Of a DNA stretch of 64,000 nt, positions 33,327 to 40,912 are shown piece after piece. Position numbers and translations under genes: made by a program. Every line of letters begins with the position of its first letter. Positions within the stretch are counted from its first letter, which is position 1. The notes under the pieces were generated by a model that was not told where the DNA came from, did not search any database, and saw nothing but the letters and a program-made list of their open reading frames with translations. This DNA comes from DATEOR01 sp046733475 (GTDB taxonomy: Bacteria; Actinomycetota; Thermoleophilia; Gaiellales; Gaiellaceae). The DNA lies in NCBI GenBank assembly GCA_046733475.1, contig JBKPPF010000001.1:36308-100307 (forward strand), given 5' to 3'.

Positions 33327-33665
33327 ATGGACGTCATCGCCGTCGCGCTCGGAGCCTTCCTCGCGATCGCCGCGGTCGCGTTCGTCGCGCGCCCGTTCCT
33401 GGCCGAGCCGGAGGCCGAAGACGACCGGCTCGCCGGCCGGACTCCCGCCGAAGAGGAACGGCTGGAGCTCCTCGAGCGGCGCGACCGGGCCCTCGGAGCG
33501 CTGAAGGAGCTCGAGTTCGACCACCGCACCGGCAAGATCGCCGACGCAGACTACGAGGCGTCCGTCGGGCCGTTGCGCAGGGAGGCCGCGGAGGCGATGA
33601 GGGCGCTCGAGCCGCTCGCGCCGCCGGCACCCGCGCCCGTCGAGAAGGTGGACGCCCGTGCCTGA
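33327..33665 (+). CDS. CcmI-like small membrane protein of cytochrome c maturation
   Basis: 112 aa from ATG 33327, one base after the ccmF stop. One membrane helix (IAVALGAFLAIAAVAFVARP) precedes a charged coiled-coil with LELLERRDRALGALKELEFD and HRTGKIADADYEASVGPLRR, the signature found in CcmI N-termini and in zinc-ribbon partners. It probably chaperones apocytochrome c to CcmF. It lacks the TPR domain of long CcmI. Overlaps the next GTG start by 8 nt. Confidence 0.75.
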   Translation: MDVIAVALGAFLAIAAVAFVARPFLAEPEAEDDRLAGRTPAEEERLELLERRDRALGALKELEFDHRTGKIADADYEASVGPLRREAAEAMRALEPLAPPAPAPVEKVDARA

Positions 33666-34596
33666 CTGCCCTCATTGCGGGCACTCGGCCCCGGACGGCA
33701 GCCGGTTCTGCCCGGAATGCGGTCGGACTCTCGCTGCCAACGGTGAGACCCTGGTACGGCCGCCGTCGGCGCGCCTCTGGCCTCCAGACCCTCTGATCAT
33801 CACGGGGGCGCTCTTCATCGGCGCCGTCTTCCTCTTTGCCGCCGGCGTCTGGGCGTGGGGAGTCGTGGCGCTCCTCGCCGCCGCGGTCGTCTTCCTCGGC
33901 ACTCGCGCGGAGGAGAGGCGCGCGGCCAAGAATGCGCTCGGCGGGGTCGGGGCACGCTTTTCGGCGAGCAGAGACTCCATCGCCGCTCGCAGCCGCGGCC
34001 AGATCGACCTCTTCCGCGTCCGGCGAGAGCGGGCCGATCTCGAGGGCGAGCGCACGCGCGCGCTACACAAGCTCGGGCATGCGGTGTTCTACGAGGACGA
34101 GACGGGCATCGAGTCCTCGAGGACGGCCGTCCAGGAGGTCGTCGAGAAGATCGCCGCAAAGGAGGCCGAGATGCAAGCTCTGATCGACAGAACCGATGAA
34201 CGTGTCCAGCGCGCGCAGGCCGGCGTCAGGCCGACGGAGAAGCTGGAGTCGCCGCCCGAACCGGCGCGGATCCCCGAGCCCTGGCCTCCGCCCGACGAGG
34301 GCGAGCCGCCGCAGCCGGCCGAGGTGCCGGAGCCGTCTCCGGACCAGCCCGCTCCCGAGCCGGAGCAGGCCCCCACGCCGCAGGCGAAGGGAAAGGCGAC
34401 GCCGAAGCGAGCCCGCAAGCCGGCGGACAAGCTGAAGAAGTCCCGAACGGTTCGAACTTGGCGCGAACCGCGCGGCCGGCTCGCTGCTCGCGTCCTCCCG
34501 CAGGGAGTGCCTAGGAAGGACAATTGCGCCGCGTTATGCCTCTCGGCTTCATCACGCAATGCACGGCTGCACTCGACACTCGGTGCGGAGCGGTAG
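33658..34596 (+). CDS. Zinc-ribbon membrane protein with coiled-coil and Pro-rich tail; C-terminus possibly altered
   Basis: 312 aa, GTG start overlapping the ccmI-like gene. It has a double zinc knuckle at the N-terminus (CPHCGHSAPDGSRFCPECGR), two close membrane helices (about 45-80), a helical region (about 95-185) and a long Pro/Glu/Ala-rich segment. After KPADKLKKSRTV (about residue 263) composition changes: the last 50 residues (PRKDNCAALCLSASSRNARL and on) look like random translation of lower-GC DNA. I infer that the native end was lost when the accessory island entered at about 34.45-34.6 kb. Confidence 0.65.
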   Translation: MPDCPHCGHSAPDGSRFCPECGRTLAANGETLVRPPSARLWPPDPLIITGALFIGAVFLFAAGVWAWGVVALLAAAVVFLGTRAEERRAAKNALGGVGARFSASRDSIAARSRGQIDLFRVRRERADLEGERTRALHKLGHAVFYEDETGIESSRTAVQEVVEKIAAKEAEMQALIDRTDERVQRAQAGVRPTEKLESPPEPARIPEPWPPPDEGEPPQPAEVPEPSPDQPAPEPEQAPTPQAKGKATPKRARKPADKLKKSRTVRTWREPRGRLAARVLPQGVPRKDNCAALCLSASSRNARLHSTLGAER

Positions 34597-34710
34597 CCGG
34601 CGAACCGATGAACTCGCGCGAGTGAATAGCTTTCTCGGAGGTGGGGAGCTTGATCGCGAGTCGAAGCACGCTCGATCGCGGTGGACGATCGGCTTCGCAG
34701 CGATCGATGA

Positions 34711-34739
34711 TTCAGATTCGGAGGGAGTCGCACTAATCT
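34711..34739 (+). promoter_or_regulatory. Probable leaderless promoter of TPR gene A
   Basis: TAATCT at 34734-34739 lies exactly 6 nt before the GTG at 34746; TTCAGA at 34711-34716 is a 17-nt-spaced -35 candidate. The block around TAATCTCCGA and the first coding bases are nearly identical to those of gene B. No ribosome-binding site fits between. Confidence 0.55.
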
Positions 34740-34745
34740 CCGAGT

Positions 34746-35624
34746 GTGGCACCGACTGAAACAACAGTTGTTCATCTTGCGACGCATCTGCTCTCAATCG
34801 GAAGACCGAAGGCGGCTCTGGACGCGCTGGCTCGGGCGTCCTCGGATGAGACCGAGAGCGCGGAGTACTGGACGGTTCGAGCTCGCGCGCTCAGTGATCT
34901 CGAGCGTTACGAAGCGAGTCGTGATACGGCTCGAAGCGGATTGGAGCGGAACCCCGAAGACATCGGCCTCCTTGAGGCGTACGCGTTGGCCGAGCTCAAC
35001 ATGGGGATTACAGGGATCGCGCTCAAGGTGCTCGAGGAGGCACTCGGACTCTCGCCCGGCAATCCGATTCTGCTCGCTCACCGGGCTCGGGCATTCGCCC
35101 TCCGTGAAGACTTCGCGGAGGCTGAAGCAGCCATCGAAGAAGCGCTGCGGGTCGCACCCGAACGTCAGTATGTCTTACAGACACGCGCGCAGATTGCTTG
35201 CCTCGCAAACGATCCACGGGCCGAGCAGTACATCGACGACCTGCTTCGATCCGATCCGAACGATCCCGTCGCACACGTCCTGAGTGCGTCAGTTGCTGGC
35301 AAGAGCAAGCGCCTCGTCTCGGCAGCCCGAGCGTTGCAGGAGGCCGCTCGCCTCGATCCGGGCGATAAAAGGGTCGCCGCAGCCGCCCGCGAGGCGCGCG
35401 TGCACGCGCATCCACTCCTTGCTCCTTTGCGTCTGCTGTTTTACCGATTCGGCACTTGGCCGGCTCGTGTTCTGTACTACGCGGGTCTGGTCGCGGCCGT
35501 GATTTTCATAGGCCCGATCGGGATCTTGCTCGTCTGGGCAGCTTTGGGATTCTTTTTTCTTCTTTCCCGGGTGGGGCCCGAGGTCATCCGTCGCCGTCAG
35601 AATCGCAAGCACGGTGAGTTCTGA
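34746..35624 (+). CDS. TPR protein A with C-terminal membrane anchor
   Basis: 292 aa, GTG start. About 215 residues of tandem TPR-like helices (AEYWTVRARALSDLERYEAS, LLEAYALAELNMGITGIALK, ILLAHRARAFALREDFAEAE) contain the shared marker YIDDLLRSDPNDP. Two membrane helices lie at about 232-275, with a short basic C-terminus ending RRRQNRKHGEF. It is homologous along its full length to B (35723) and D (37873). TPR domains bind proteins, so this looks like a membrane-tethered adaptor. Codon use is less GC-biased than in the flanks. Confidence 0.78.
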   Translation: MAPTETTVVHLATHLLSIGRPKAALDALARASSDETESAEYWTVRARALSDLERYEASRDTARSGLERNPEDIGLLEAYALAELNMGITGIALKVLEEALGLSPGNPILLAHRARAFALREDFAEAEAAIEEALRVAPERQYVLQTRAQIACLANDPRAEQYIDDLLRSDPNDPVAHVLSASVAGKSKRLVSAARALQEAARLDPGDKRVAAAAREARVHAHPLLAPLRLLFYRFGTWPARVLYYAGLVAAVIFIGPIGILLVWAALGFFFLLSRVGPEVIRRRQNRKHGEF

Positions 35625-35687
35625 TCAGATCGCAGGCCATCGGGCGGCACTCGAAAACAACGCCCTGAAAATCCTGAGCTTCATGGC

Positions 35688-35716
35688 AATTCCGATTCGG
35701 GGAGACGGACTAATCT
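35688..35716 (+). promoter_or_regulatory. Probable leaderless promoter of TPR gene B
   Basis: TAATCT at 35711-35716, again exactly 6 nt before the GTG at 35723, with a weak -35 (AATTCC at 35688). The segment from GATTCGG to the seventh codon matches gene A's upstream except for a 2-base deletion and a few changes. Confidence 0.55.
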
Positions 35717-35722
35717 CCGATT

Positions 35723-36595
35723 GTGGCACCGACTGAAACGAACGGACTTGGCCTTGCCGAGCACCTGCTTTCGATCGACAAGCATGAGGCCGCGCTCGAG
35801 GCGTTGTCCCGTGCCTCCTCAGATCAAATCGAGAGCCCGGATTATTGGGCGATCCGAGCGCAGGCTTTTCTCGAGCTCGGGCGTTACGAAGCGAGCCGTA
35901 AGGCGGCCCGGCGAGGCTTGGAACGGCACCCCGAGAACATCCGGCTCCTTGCCGCCTTGGCCCTGTCCGAGCTCGAGCTCGGATTTCCTGAGGATGCCCT
36001 GAAGGCGCTCAGGAGGGCGCTGGAGGTCTCACCCGACGACCCGGTGCTCCTCGCCTTGCGGGCACTCGCGTTTGCCCACCGCCTCGATTTTGAAGAGGCG
36101 GAGGCGGGCATCGCAGAGGCGCTGCGGGTCGCGCCCGACCTCCAGCCTGTTCTGCAAGTGCGCGCCCAGATCGCTGTGCTCGCGAATGATCGGCGAGCCA
36201 AGCAGTACATCGACGACCTCATTCGAATCGATCCCGAGGATCAATTCGCGCAGGTGTTGCGCGGACGTGCAGCCCGGAAACGAAAGCGGTTCATTGCAGC
36301 ATCCCGTGCTTGGGATGAGGCCGCGCGACTCGACCCCGGGAACCGCGAAATCGTCGCCGCCGCGCGGGAGGCGCGCATCGCCGCACACCCGCTCCTGGCG
36401 CCGGCTCGTGCGATGTCGCGAATGGGCCGCTGGCGTTTCGCACTGCTCTTGGCTCTCATCATGGGCGTCCTGGCCGCGACCGAGATCGTCCCCTTATGGC
36501 TGCTGACGTGCCTCTGGTTGTTGCTCGTCCTCCTGATCCGGTTTGGCGCCCGCTACGTTCGCTGGAACCAGAATCGGAAGTACGGTGGGCTCTGA
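35723..36595 (+). CDS. TPR protein B with C-terminal membrane anchor
   Basis: 290 aa. The first codons equal those of A (MAPTET), and the TPR array includes DYWAIRAQAFLELGRYEASR, LLAALALSELELGFPEDALK and VLLALRALAFAHRLDFEEAE. The shared marker reads YIDDLIRIDPEDQ. Two C-terminal helices (about 235-275) precede the tail NQNRKYGGL, the same pattern as in A and D. It is probably a tandem duplicate of A, diverged mainly in the membrane part. Its 3' end faces the AAA+ gene 46 nt away. Confidence 0.78.
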   Translation: MAPTETNGLGLAEHLLSIDKHEAALEALSRASSDQIESPDYWAIRAQAFLELGRYEASRKAARRGLERHPENIRLLAALALSELELGFPEDALKALRRALEVSPDDPVLLALRALAFAHRLDFEEAEAGIAEALRVAPDLQPVLQVRAQIAVLANDRRAKQYIDDLIRIDPEDQFAQVLRGRAARKRKRFIAASRAWDEAARLDPGNREIVAAAREARIAAHPLLAPARAMSRMGRWRFALLLALIMGVLAATEIVPLWLLTCLWLLLVLLIRFGARYVRWNQNRKYGGL

Positions 36596-36641
36596 TCGAT
36601 AGCGGGCCTTCGCGGCCACGGCCATTCTTCGCTTCCTCCGG

Positions 36642-37883
36642 TCAGCCCCGAGCTTCGCGGGACACGAGGAATCGTCGAACTTCGTCGTATCGGCCACCTT
36701 GGTTTGCGAACTCGACGTAGTTGCGCGCGCTGGCGAGCCAATCCAACGTCGACGGACGCATCTCCTGGAGAACCAATTCCAGATGCTCAGTCCGAAGCGG
36801 CGGCTCGCCTCCAGTGTCGAGCGCCTCGTCGATGACGGCATCGACCGCGCGCTCGACAAGGGACTCGAGGTCGGCCCCGCTAAAGAGGCGTGTGCGCTTG
36901 GCGATCCCCTTGAGATCGACCTTCTCAGCCGGGCGCTCCCGCACTAGGAGCTCGAGAATCCTTCTCCGGGCCGGCTCGTCGGGCGGGGGGACGAACAGTA
37001 GGCGATCGAAGCGGCCGGGCCGCTTGATCGCCTCGTCCACGTCCCAGGGCGCGTTCGTCGCTCCGAGGACGAGGATGCCCTCGTTGTCGGCGCCGATCGA
37101 ATCAAGTTCCTGGAGTAGCTGATCGACGAGCGGCCGCCCTGCACTACCGACGTGCTTGCGGCGGGCGAAGCCGATGGCGTCGAGTTCGTCGAGAAAGAGC
37201 ACGCAGGGCGATGCACGCCGGGCCTGCTCGAAGACGTCGTGGAGGTTCTGCTCGCTCACGCCTATGAACGGATCGAGGATTTCCTCAATGCGGACGTTCG
37301 AGAATGGCAGCCCGCACTCGGTCGCCGTCGCCCGGGCGAGCAAGGTCTTTCCGCATCCCGGCGGCCCGTAGAGCAGCACGCCGCCTCCGGCACGCCGACC
37401 GTAGCGTTCGTAGAGGTCCGTGCGCTGAAACGGGAGGATGATCGTGCGGTGGATCGTCTTCTTGACCTCTTCGAGACCGCCGACGTCGGCGAACGTCGTC
37501 GTTCGCCCGGACTCGAACTCAACCACCGGCGCGTCTCCGTCTGGCCCCTCATGCCGCGCAATCTGCATCACGCCTTCCAGGCCGAGGGCGGAGTCAATCT
37601 CCCGTCGGAGTGCCGCAACACCTTCAATCAGGTGCGCGGCTTCAGCTTCGTCCGCGAGTTTGCCCGCGAATGCGACATCGCCGGCTTCCAAAGAAGCTCT
37701 TCCTGCCGGGATGAGGCTCTCGACTGGGAGCTGGTTCGCCTCGTGCAAGGTGCGGAACTCCACTGTCGCGTCTGCTTTCGCGCCCTCCTCGTCGAGCGCG
37801 GTCGCCAGCAGGAGACGAAGCTTGTGATTCTCAGGGCTTAGCTCGAGCGCGGCCCGAAGGCCGGTGGTCTGGTCAGAAGCCAC
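36642..37883 (-). CDS. AAA+ ATPase, CDC48/FtsH-like single-ring type with TPR-like N-terminus
   Basis: 413 aa. The first ~100 residues are helical and TPR-like (LRAALELSPENHKLRLLLAT). A classic-clade AAA module spans about 130-370: FADVGGLEEVKKTIHRTIIL, Walker A GPPGCGKTLLARA, Walker B CVLFLDELDAIGF, sensor-1 ILVLGATNAPW, arginine-finger region AIKRPGRFDRLLF and a helical lid FSGADLESLVERAVD. No protease or second ATPase domain, so it should remodel or unfold a protein. GTG 37883 overlaps the stop region of TPR gene D by 11 nt; the pair is translationally coupled. Confidence 0.85.
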   Translation of the reverse strand: MASDQTTGLRAALELSPENHKLRLLLATALDEEGAKADATVEFRTLHEANQLPVESLIPAGRASLEAGDVAFAGKLADEAEAAHLIEGVAALRREIDSALGLEGVMQIARHEGPDGDAPVVEFESGRTTTFADVGGLEEVKKTIHRTIILPFQRTDLYERYGRRAGGGVLLYGPPGCGKTLLARATATECGLPFSNVRIEEILDPFIGVSEQNLHDVFEQARRASPCVLFLDELDAIGFARRKHVGSAGRPLVDQLLQELDSIGADNEGILVLGATNAPWDVDEAIKRPGRFDRLLFVPPPDEPARRRILELLVRERPAEKVDLKGIAKRTRLFSGADLESLVERAVDAVIDEALDTGGEPPLRTEHLELVLQEMRPSTLDWLASARNYVEFANQGGRYDEVRRFLVSREARG

Positions 37884-38748
37884 CGAATTTCCGATTCTGG
37901 TAACGACGGATGAGTGCTGGCCCGAACCAACTGAGGACGACGATGACGAGCCAGATGATCACGACCACGACCCTAATGGACTCTAAACCGCTCGCCGCCA
38001 GCACGGACACGAGGCCCAGGTAAAGAAAGTAGGAGCGCCAGCGGCCAAACAGCCACATTGCCCGGACGGGCGCGAGTACGGGGTGCGCAGCAACCCGAGC
38101 CTCGCGGGCGACCTCAGCCAGCTCAGCATCGCTAGGGTCGAGACGAACCGCTTCGTCGAAGGCGCGCGATGCGGACACGAATCGTTTCTGCTCGCTCGCT
38201 AGGTTCCCTCGCAACGCGTGCGCGATGCGATCATTGGGATCGAGCCGAAGCAAGTCGTCGATGTATTCGGATGCGTGCTTGTCATTCGCGAGAACAGCGA
38301 CTTGGGCGCGCGTTTGGAGCACGGGCTTCCACTCCGGGGCAACCTCCATCGCCTCCGCAATTGCTGCCCTGGACTCGTCGAATTCCCCGCGACGCGCGAG
38401 CACATACGCGCGGTGGGCAAGCAGCAACGGGTTCCGAGGTGAAACCTCCAGCGCTTTTGCGAGCGCTTTTTCGGCTTTTCCGGGAAACCCGCGCTCCACC
38501 TCAGCTATGGCTAGGGCGTCAAGCAGCTGAATATCTTCTGGGTCGCGCTGAAGTCCGCACCGGGCCGACTCGGCGCTTGCGTCGTATCGGCCAAGGTCGG
38601 CTAGCGCCTCGGCGCGAATCGCCCAGTACTCGGTCGATTCCATCTCATCTGGGGACGCTTTTCCCAACGCGTCGAGGGCTGCCTCCTGCCTCTCGATGGC
38701 CAGCAGGTGTTGCGCCAGAGGCAACACATTGGTTTGCCGGGAACTCAT
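37873..38748 (-). CDS. TPR protein D with C-terminal membrane anchor, co-transcribed with AAA+ ATPase
   Basis: 291 aa. Homologous to A and B throughout: EYWAIRAEALADLGRYDASA, LLDALAIAEVERGFPGKAEK, LLLAHRAYVLARRGEFDESR, marker YIDDLLRLDPNDR, two C-terminal helices and tail RRYQNRKFGGF. The stop lies inside the start of the AAA+ gene, so both proteins should be made in fixed ratio, which supports a physical partnership: TPR adaptor at the membrane, ATPase as motor. ATG at 38748 is preceded at 6 nt by a -10-like hexamer. Confidence 0.8.
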   Translation of the reverse strand: MSSRQTNVLPLAQHLLAIERQEAALDALGKASPDEMESTEYWAIRAEALADLGRYDASAESARCGLQRDPEDIQLLDALAIAEVERGFPGKAEKALAKALEVSPRNPLLLAHRAYVLARRGEFDESRAAIAEAMEVAPEWKPVLQTRAQVAVLANDKHASEYIDDLLRLDPNDRIAHALRGNLASEQKRFVSASRAFDEAVRLDPSDAELAEVAREARVAAHPVLAPVRAMWLFGRWRSYFLYLGLVSVLAASGLESIRVVVVIIWLVIVVLSWFGPALIRRYQNRKFGGF

Positions 38749-38754
38749 CTTCTG

Positions 38755-38760
38755 AGAGTA
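38755..38760 (-). promoter_or_regulatory. -10-like element of the TPR D/AAA operon
   Basis: On the minus strand TACTCT occupies 38760-38755, exactly 6 nt before the ATG at 38748, the same geometry as TAATCT before genes A and B. The -35 region is not clear. Confidence 0.45.
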
Positions 38761-38796
38761 ATCGGTGCCATTCTGATCTGGTTTAGGCTTTTTTCT

Positions 38797-39401
38797 AAGA
38801 TCGGGCCCTGTCGCGCTATCTCGGCACGCTCCGGCAGCTGCTCGACTTCGCCGGTTGCGAGCCCAACCCCGCCCGCGACCGCCGCGTGAAACTGCCCAAG
38901 GTCGAGACGCCGATTGTCGAGCCGCCGAGCGGCGAGCAGGTAGAGGCGATCATTGCCCACACGGCGCCACGCTGGCGGCTGCCGCTGCGCGTGCTCGAGC
39001 AGACGGGCATGCGCGTGGGTGAGCTGTGCGCCTCGATTGGCGCGACGTTGACCTCTCCGAGAGCCGGTTCCGCATCCGCAAGGGCAAGACCGCGAGGGCG
39101 AGACGCTGGGTTACCGTCCCGATCCCGCTCATGGAGGCGATCGCGGAATCCTGCCCGCCGGATGACCGGACGTCCGAGCGTCGTGTCTTCCCAGGCTTCT
39201 CGCCGGACGGCGCCCGGAGCGTCGTCGCACGGGCGTGTAAGGCGGCGGGTATCCCGCACTTCCGCCCGCACGACCTCCGGCACCGCTACGCGAGTGTCAA
39301 GATCGCGGAGGGCGTCCCCGGTCACGCAACTGGCCGCGCAGCTCGGTCACGCGAAGAACTCGCTCACGCTAGACGTGTACGGGCACGTTCTGACAAGCTA
39401 A
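38797..39401 (+). pseudogene. Truncated, twice-frameshifted tyrosine recombinase (integrase)
   Basis: Starts in mid core-binding domain (LSRYLGTLRQLLDFAGCEPN), reads to RVLEQTGMRVGELCA, loses one frame near 39028, continues as LDWRDVDLSESRFRIRKGKT with FRPHDLRHRYASVKIAEGVP, and returns to the first frame near 39317 for TQLAAQLGHAKNSLTLDVYG and a stop. The catalytic R (TGMRVGEL), H-x-x-R (HDLRHR), H (LGH) and Y (LDVYGHV) can all be recognised across frames. The N-terminal ~100 residues are missing. It marks the right end of the island. Confidence 0.8.
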
Positions 39402-39568
39402 ACGGTCGTCGCGGTGTGGCCCCGGTGTGGCCCAGAACGTCCCGAGTGGCGCTCCAGGTCGCATGGCCGTGCAAGTGACGCATTTGTCCTGTAAAACACG
39501 GACTTCGGCTAGCCGATTCGTAGCACGCGCGCGCAGGGACGTCCGCGTGCCCGGCGAAAATCATTGTC

Positions 39569-40762
39569 GTGCGCGATCCTCGTCGCCTTCCCCTGCTCGC
39601 CCTCGTCCTCGCTCTTGGCGGGGCGTTCGGCGTCCCCTCCGCGCTCGGCCAGTCGGTGTGGGAGCAGCAGCAGAGCCTCGATTCGAAGATCGCCGGCCTG
39701 CAGAGCGAGATCTCGCGCGCGAAGCACAAGGAGGGCGTCCTCACGACCGAGATCTCGAGCGCGTCGTCGCAGATCTCGTCCCTCCAGCGAGACATCGGCA
39801 CACTGACCGCGAAGGTTGCCGCGCTCCAGAAGAACCTCGACTTCCACCGGGCGCGTCTCGCGGGGCTGCAGGAGAAGTACAAGGAGCAGACGGAGCGATA
39901 CAACCTGCTTCGGCGCAACCACCAGATCGCGCTCCAGCGGCTGGAGGCACGGCTCGTCCAGCTCTACGAGACCACCGACACGGACGAGCTCGACATTCTT
40001 CTCCAGTCCAACAGCCTCTCGGAGCTGATCGAGCAGATCGACTACTTCCATACGATCGGCGATGCGGACAAGCAGCTCGCCGACCATCTGAAGACTCTCT
40101 CCAGCCAGATGCGCCTCGCCCGCATGATGACGGCCTCGACGAAGCGCGACGTCGCCGAGGCGACTGCCGTCCTCGCGCGCGAGACCGAGAAGCAGCGCGC
40201 TGCCCGCGACGCTCTCGTCGTCCGCCAGAACGCCCTGGCGGCCGCCCGCGCGAATCAGCGCAGCCTCCTCGTCACCGTTCGCTCGCAGCGCGAGAAGGAC
40301 GAAGAGGATCTCTCGAAGATGCAGGCGGCGAGCGCCGCCATCGCGGCCCAGATCCGGGCGCACCAGACCGCGAGCGGCTCGGGTGGCAACGGAACGTCCT
40401 CCAGCGGGCTGGTCTGGCCGGTCAACGGGCCGATCACGAGTGGCTTCGGCCCCCGCTGGGGCAGCTTTCACGAGGGGATCGACATCGGCGCCTCGTGCGG
40501 CACGCCCATCCACGCCGCCGCCTCGGGAACCGTCATCTACTCCGGCTGGATGGAGGGCTACGGCAACTTCGTGGTCATCGACCACGGCAACGGCCTCGCC
40601 ACCGCGTACGGGCACCAGTCCGCGATCTACGTGAGCGGCGGCGCGGTCTCCCAGGGACAGGCGATCGGCGCGGTCGGCTCGACCGGCCACTCGACGGGCT
40701 GCCACCTCCACTTCGAGGTGCGCGTCAACGGCAGCCCCGTCGACCCCCTCGGCTACCTCTAA
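39569..40762 (+). CDS. Secreted M23 (LytM) peptidase with coiled-coil, EnvC/NlpD-like
   Basis: 397 aa, GTG start. Signal peptide (LPLLALVLALGGAFG, cleavage near ALGQS). A long coiled-coil of about 220 residues (QQQSLDSKIAGLQSEISRAK onward) precedes a C-terminal LytM domain with metal ligands in SFHEGIDIGASCG (HxxxD), HQSAIYVSG and GCHLHFEVRVNG (HxH), so it should be an active zinc endopeptidase on peptidoglycan. The plan matches EnvC/RipB-type division hydrolases. Single gene, convergent with small genes downstream. Confidence 0.9.
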   Translation: MRDPRRLPLLALVLALGGAFGVPSALGQSVWEQQQSLDSKIAGLQSEISRAKHKEGVLTTEISSASSQISSLQRDIGTLTAKVAALQKNLDFHRARLAGLQEKYKEQTERYNLLRRNHQIALQRLEARLVQLYETTDTDELDILLQSNSLSELIEQIDYFHTIGDADKQLADHLKTLSSQMRLARMMTASTKRDVAEATAVLARETEKQRAARDALVVRQNALAAARANQRSLLVTVRSQREKDEEDLSKMQAASAAIAAQIRAHQTASGSGGNGTSSSGLVWPVNGPITSGFGPRWGSFHEGIDIGASCGTPIHAAASGTVIYSGWMEGYGNFVVIDHGNGLATAYGHQSAIYVSGGAVSQGQAIGAVGSTGHSTGCHLHFEVRVNGSPVDPLGYL

Positions 40763-40875
40763 TTCGTAAAGACGGCGTAGAGGATCACGCCGGCGAGAAT
40801 CGCGACGCCGATCCAGACGAGCGGGAGGAGGCGGAAGGCGGCGCGCTCGCCGGGTGTCGGGATCTCGGGCTTCAC
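40759..40875 (-). CDS. 38-aa single-helix membrane protein
   Basis: GTG at 40875 has GGGGAGCAGGAG upstream at proper distance. The product has a short acidic/proline start (VKPEIPTPGERAAFR) and one helix (LLPLVWIGVAILAGVILYAV) to the end. A longer frame to 40962 would overlap the hpt stop region. It follows hpt closely on the same strand. No family known to me. Confidence 0.5.
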   Translation of the reverse strand: MKPEIPTPGERAAFRLLPLVWIGVAILAGVILYAVFTN

Positions 40876-40912
40876 GAACTCCTGCTCCCCGGTCGGCGGC
40901 CTGGACAAACCG

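Larger units (their letters stand above)
34480..39480. mobile_element. Accessory island with TPR/AAA genes and a decayed integrase (limits approximate)
   Basis: Between the odd tail of the zinc-ribbon gene and the M23 peptidase gene, base composition is visibly poorer in GC (for example the T-rich run around 35550), codon use is less biased, and a broken tyrosine recombinase sits at the right end. Content: three paralogous TPR membrane proteins and one AAA+ ATPase arranged as two convergent pairs. I found no exact direct repeat at the ends and no tRNA gene, so the limits are estimates. A tandem GGTGTGGCCC pair at 39410-39431 might be part of an attachment site. Confidence 0.45.

Noticed and set aside
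31196..33535. A 779-codon open frame on the minus strand opposite ccmF
   Set aside because: It is a compositional shadow of the ccmF and ccmE genes in a GC-rich genome; the translation is charged and repetitive with no domain, while the plus strand encodes clear CcmF motifs.
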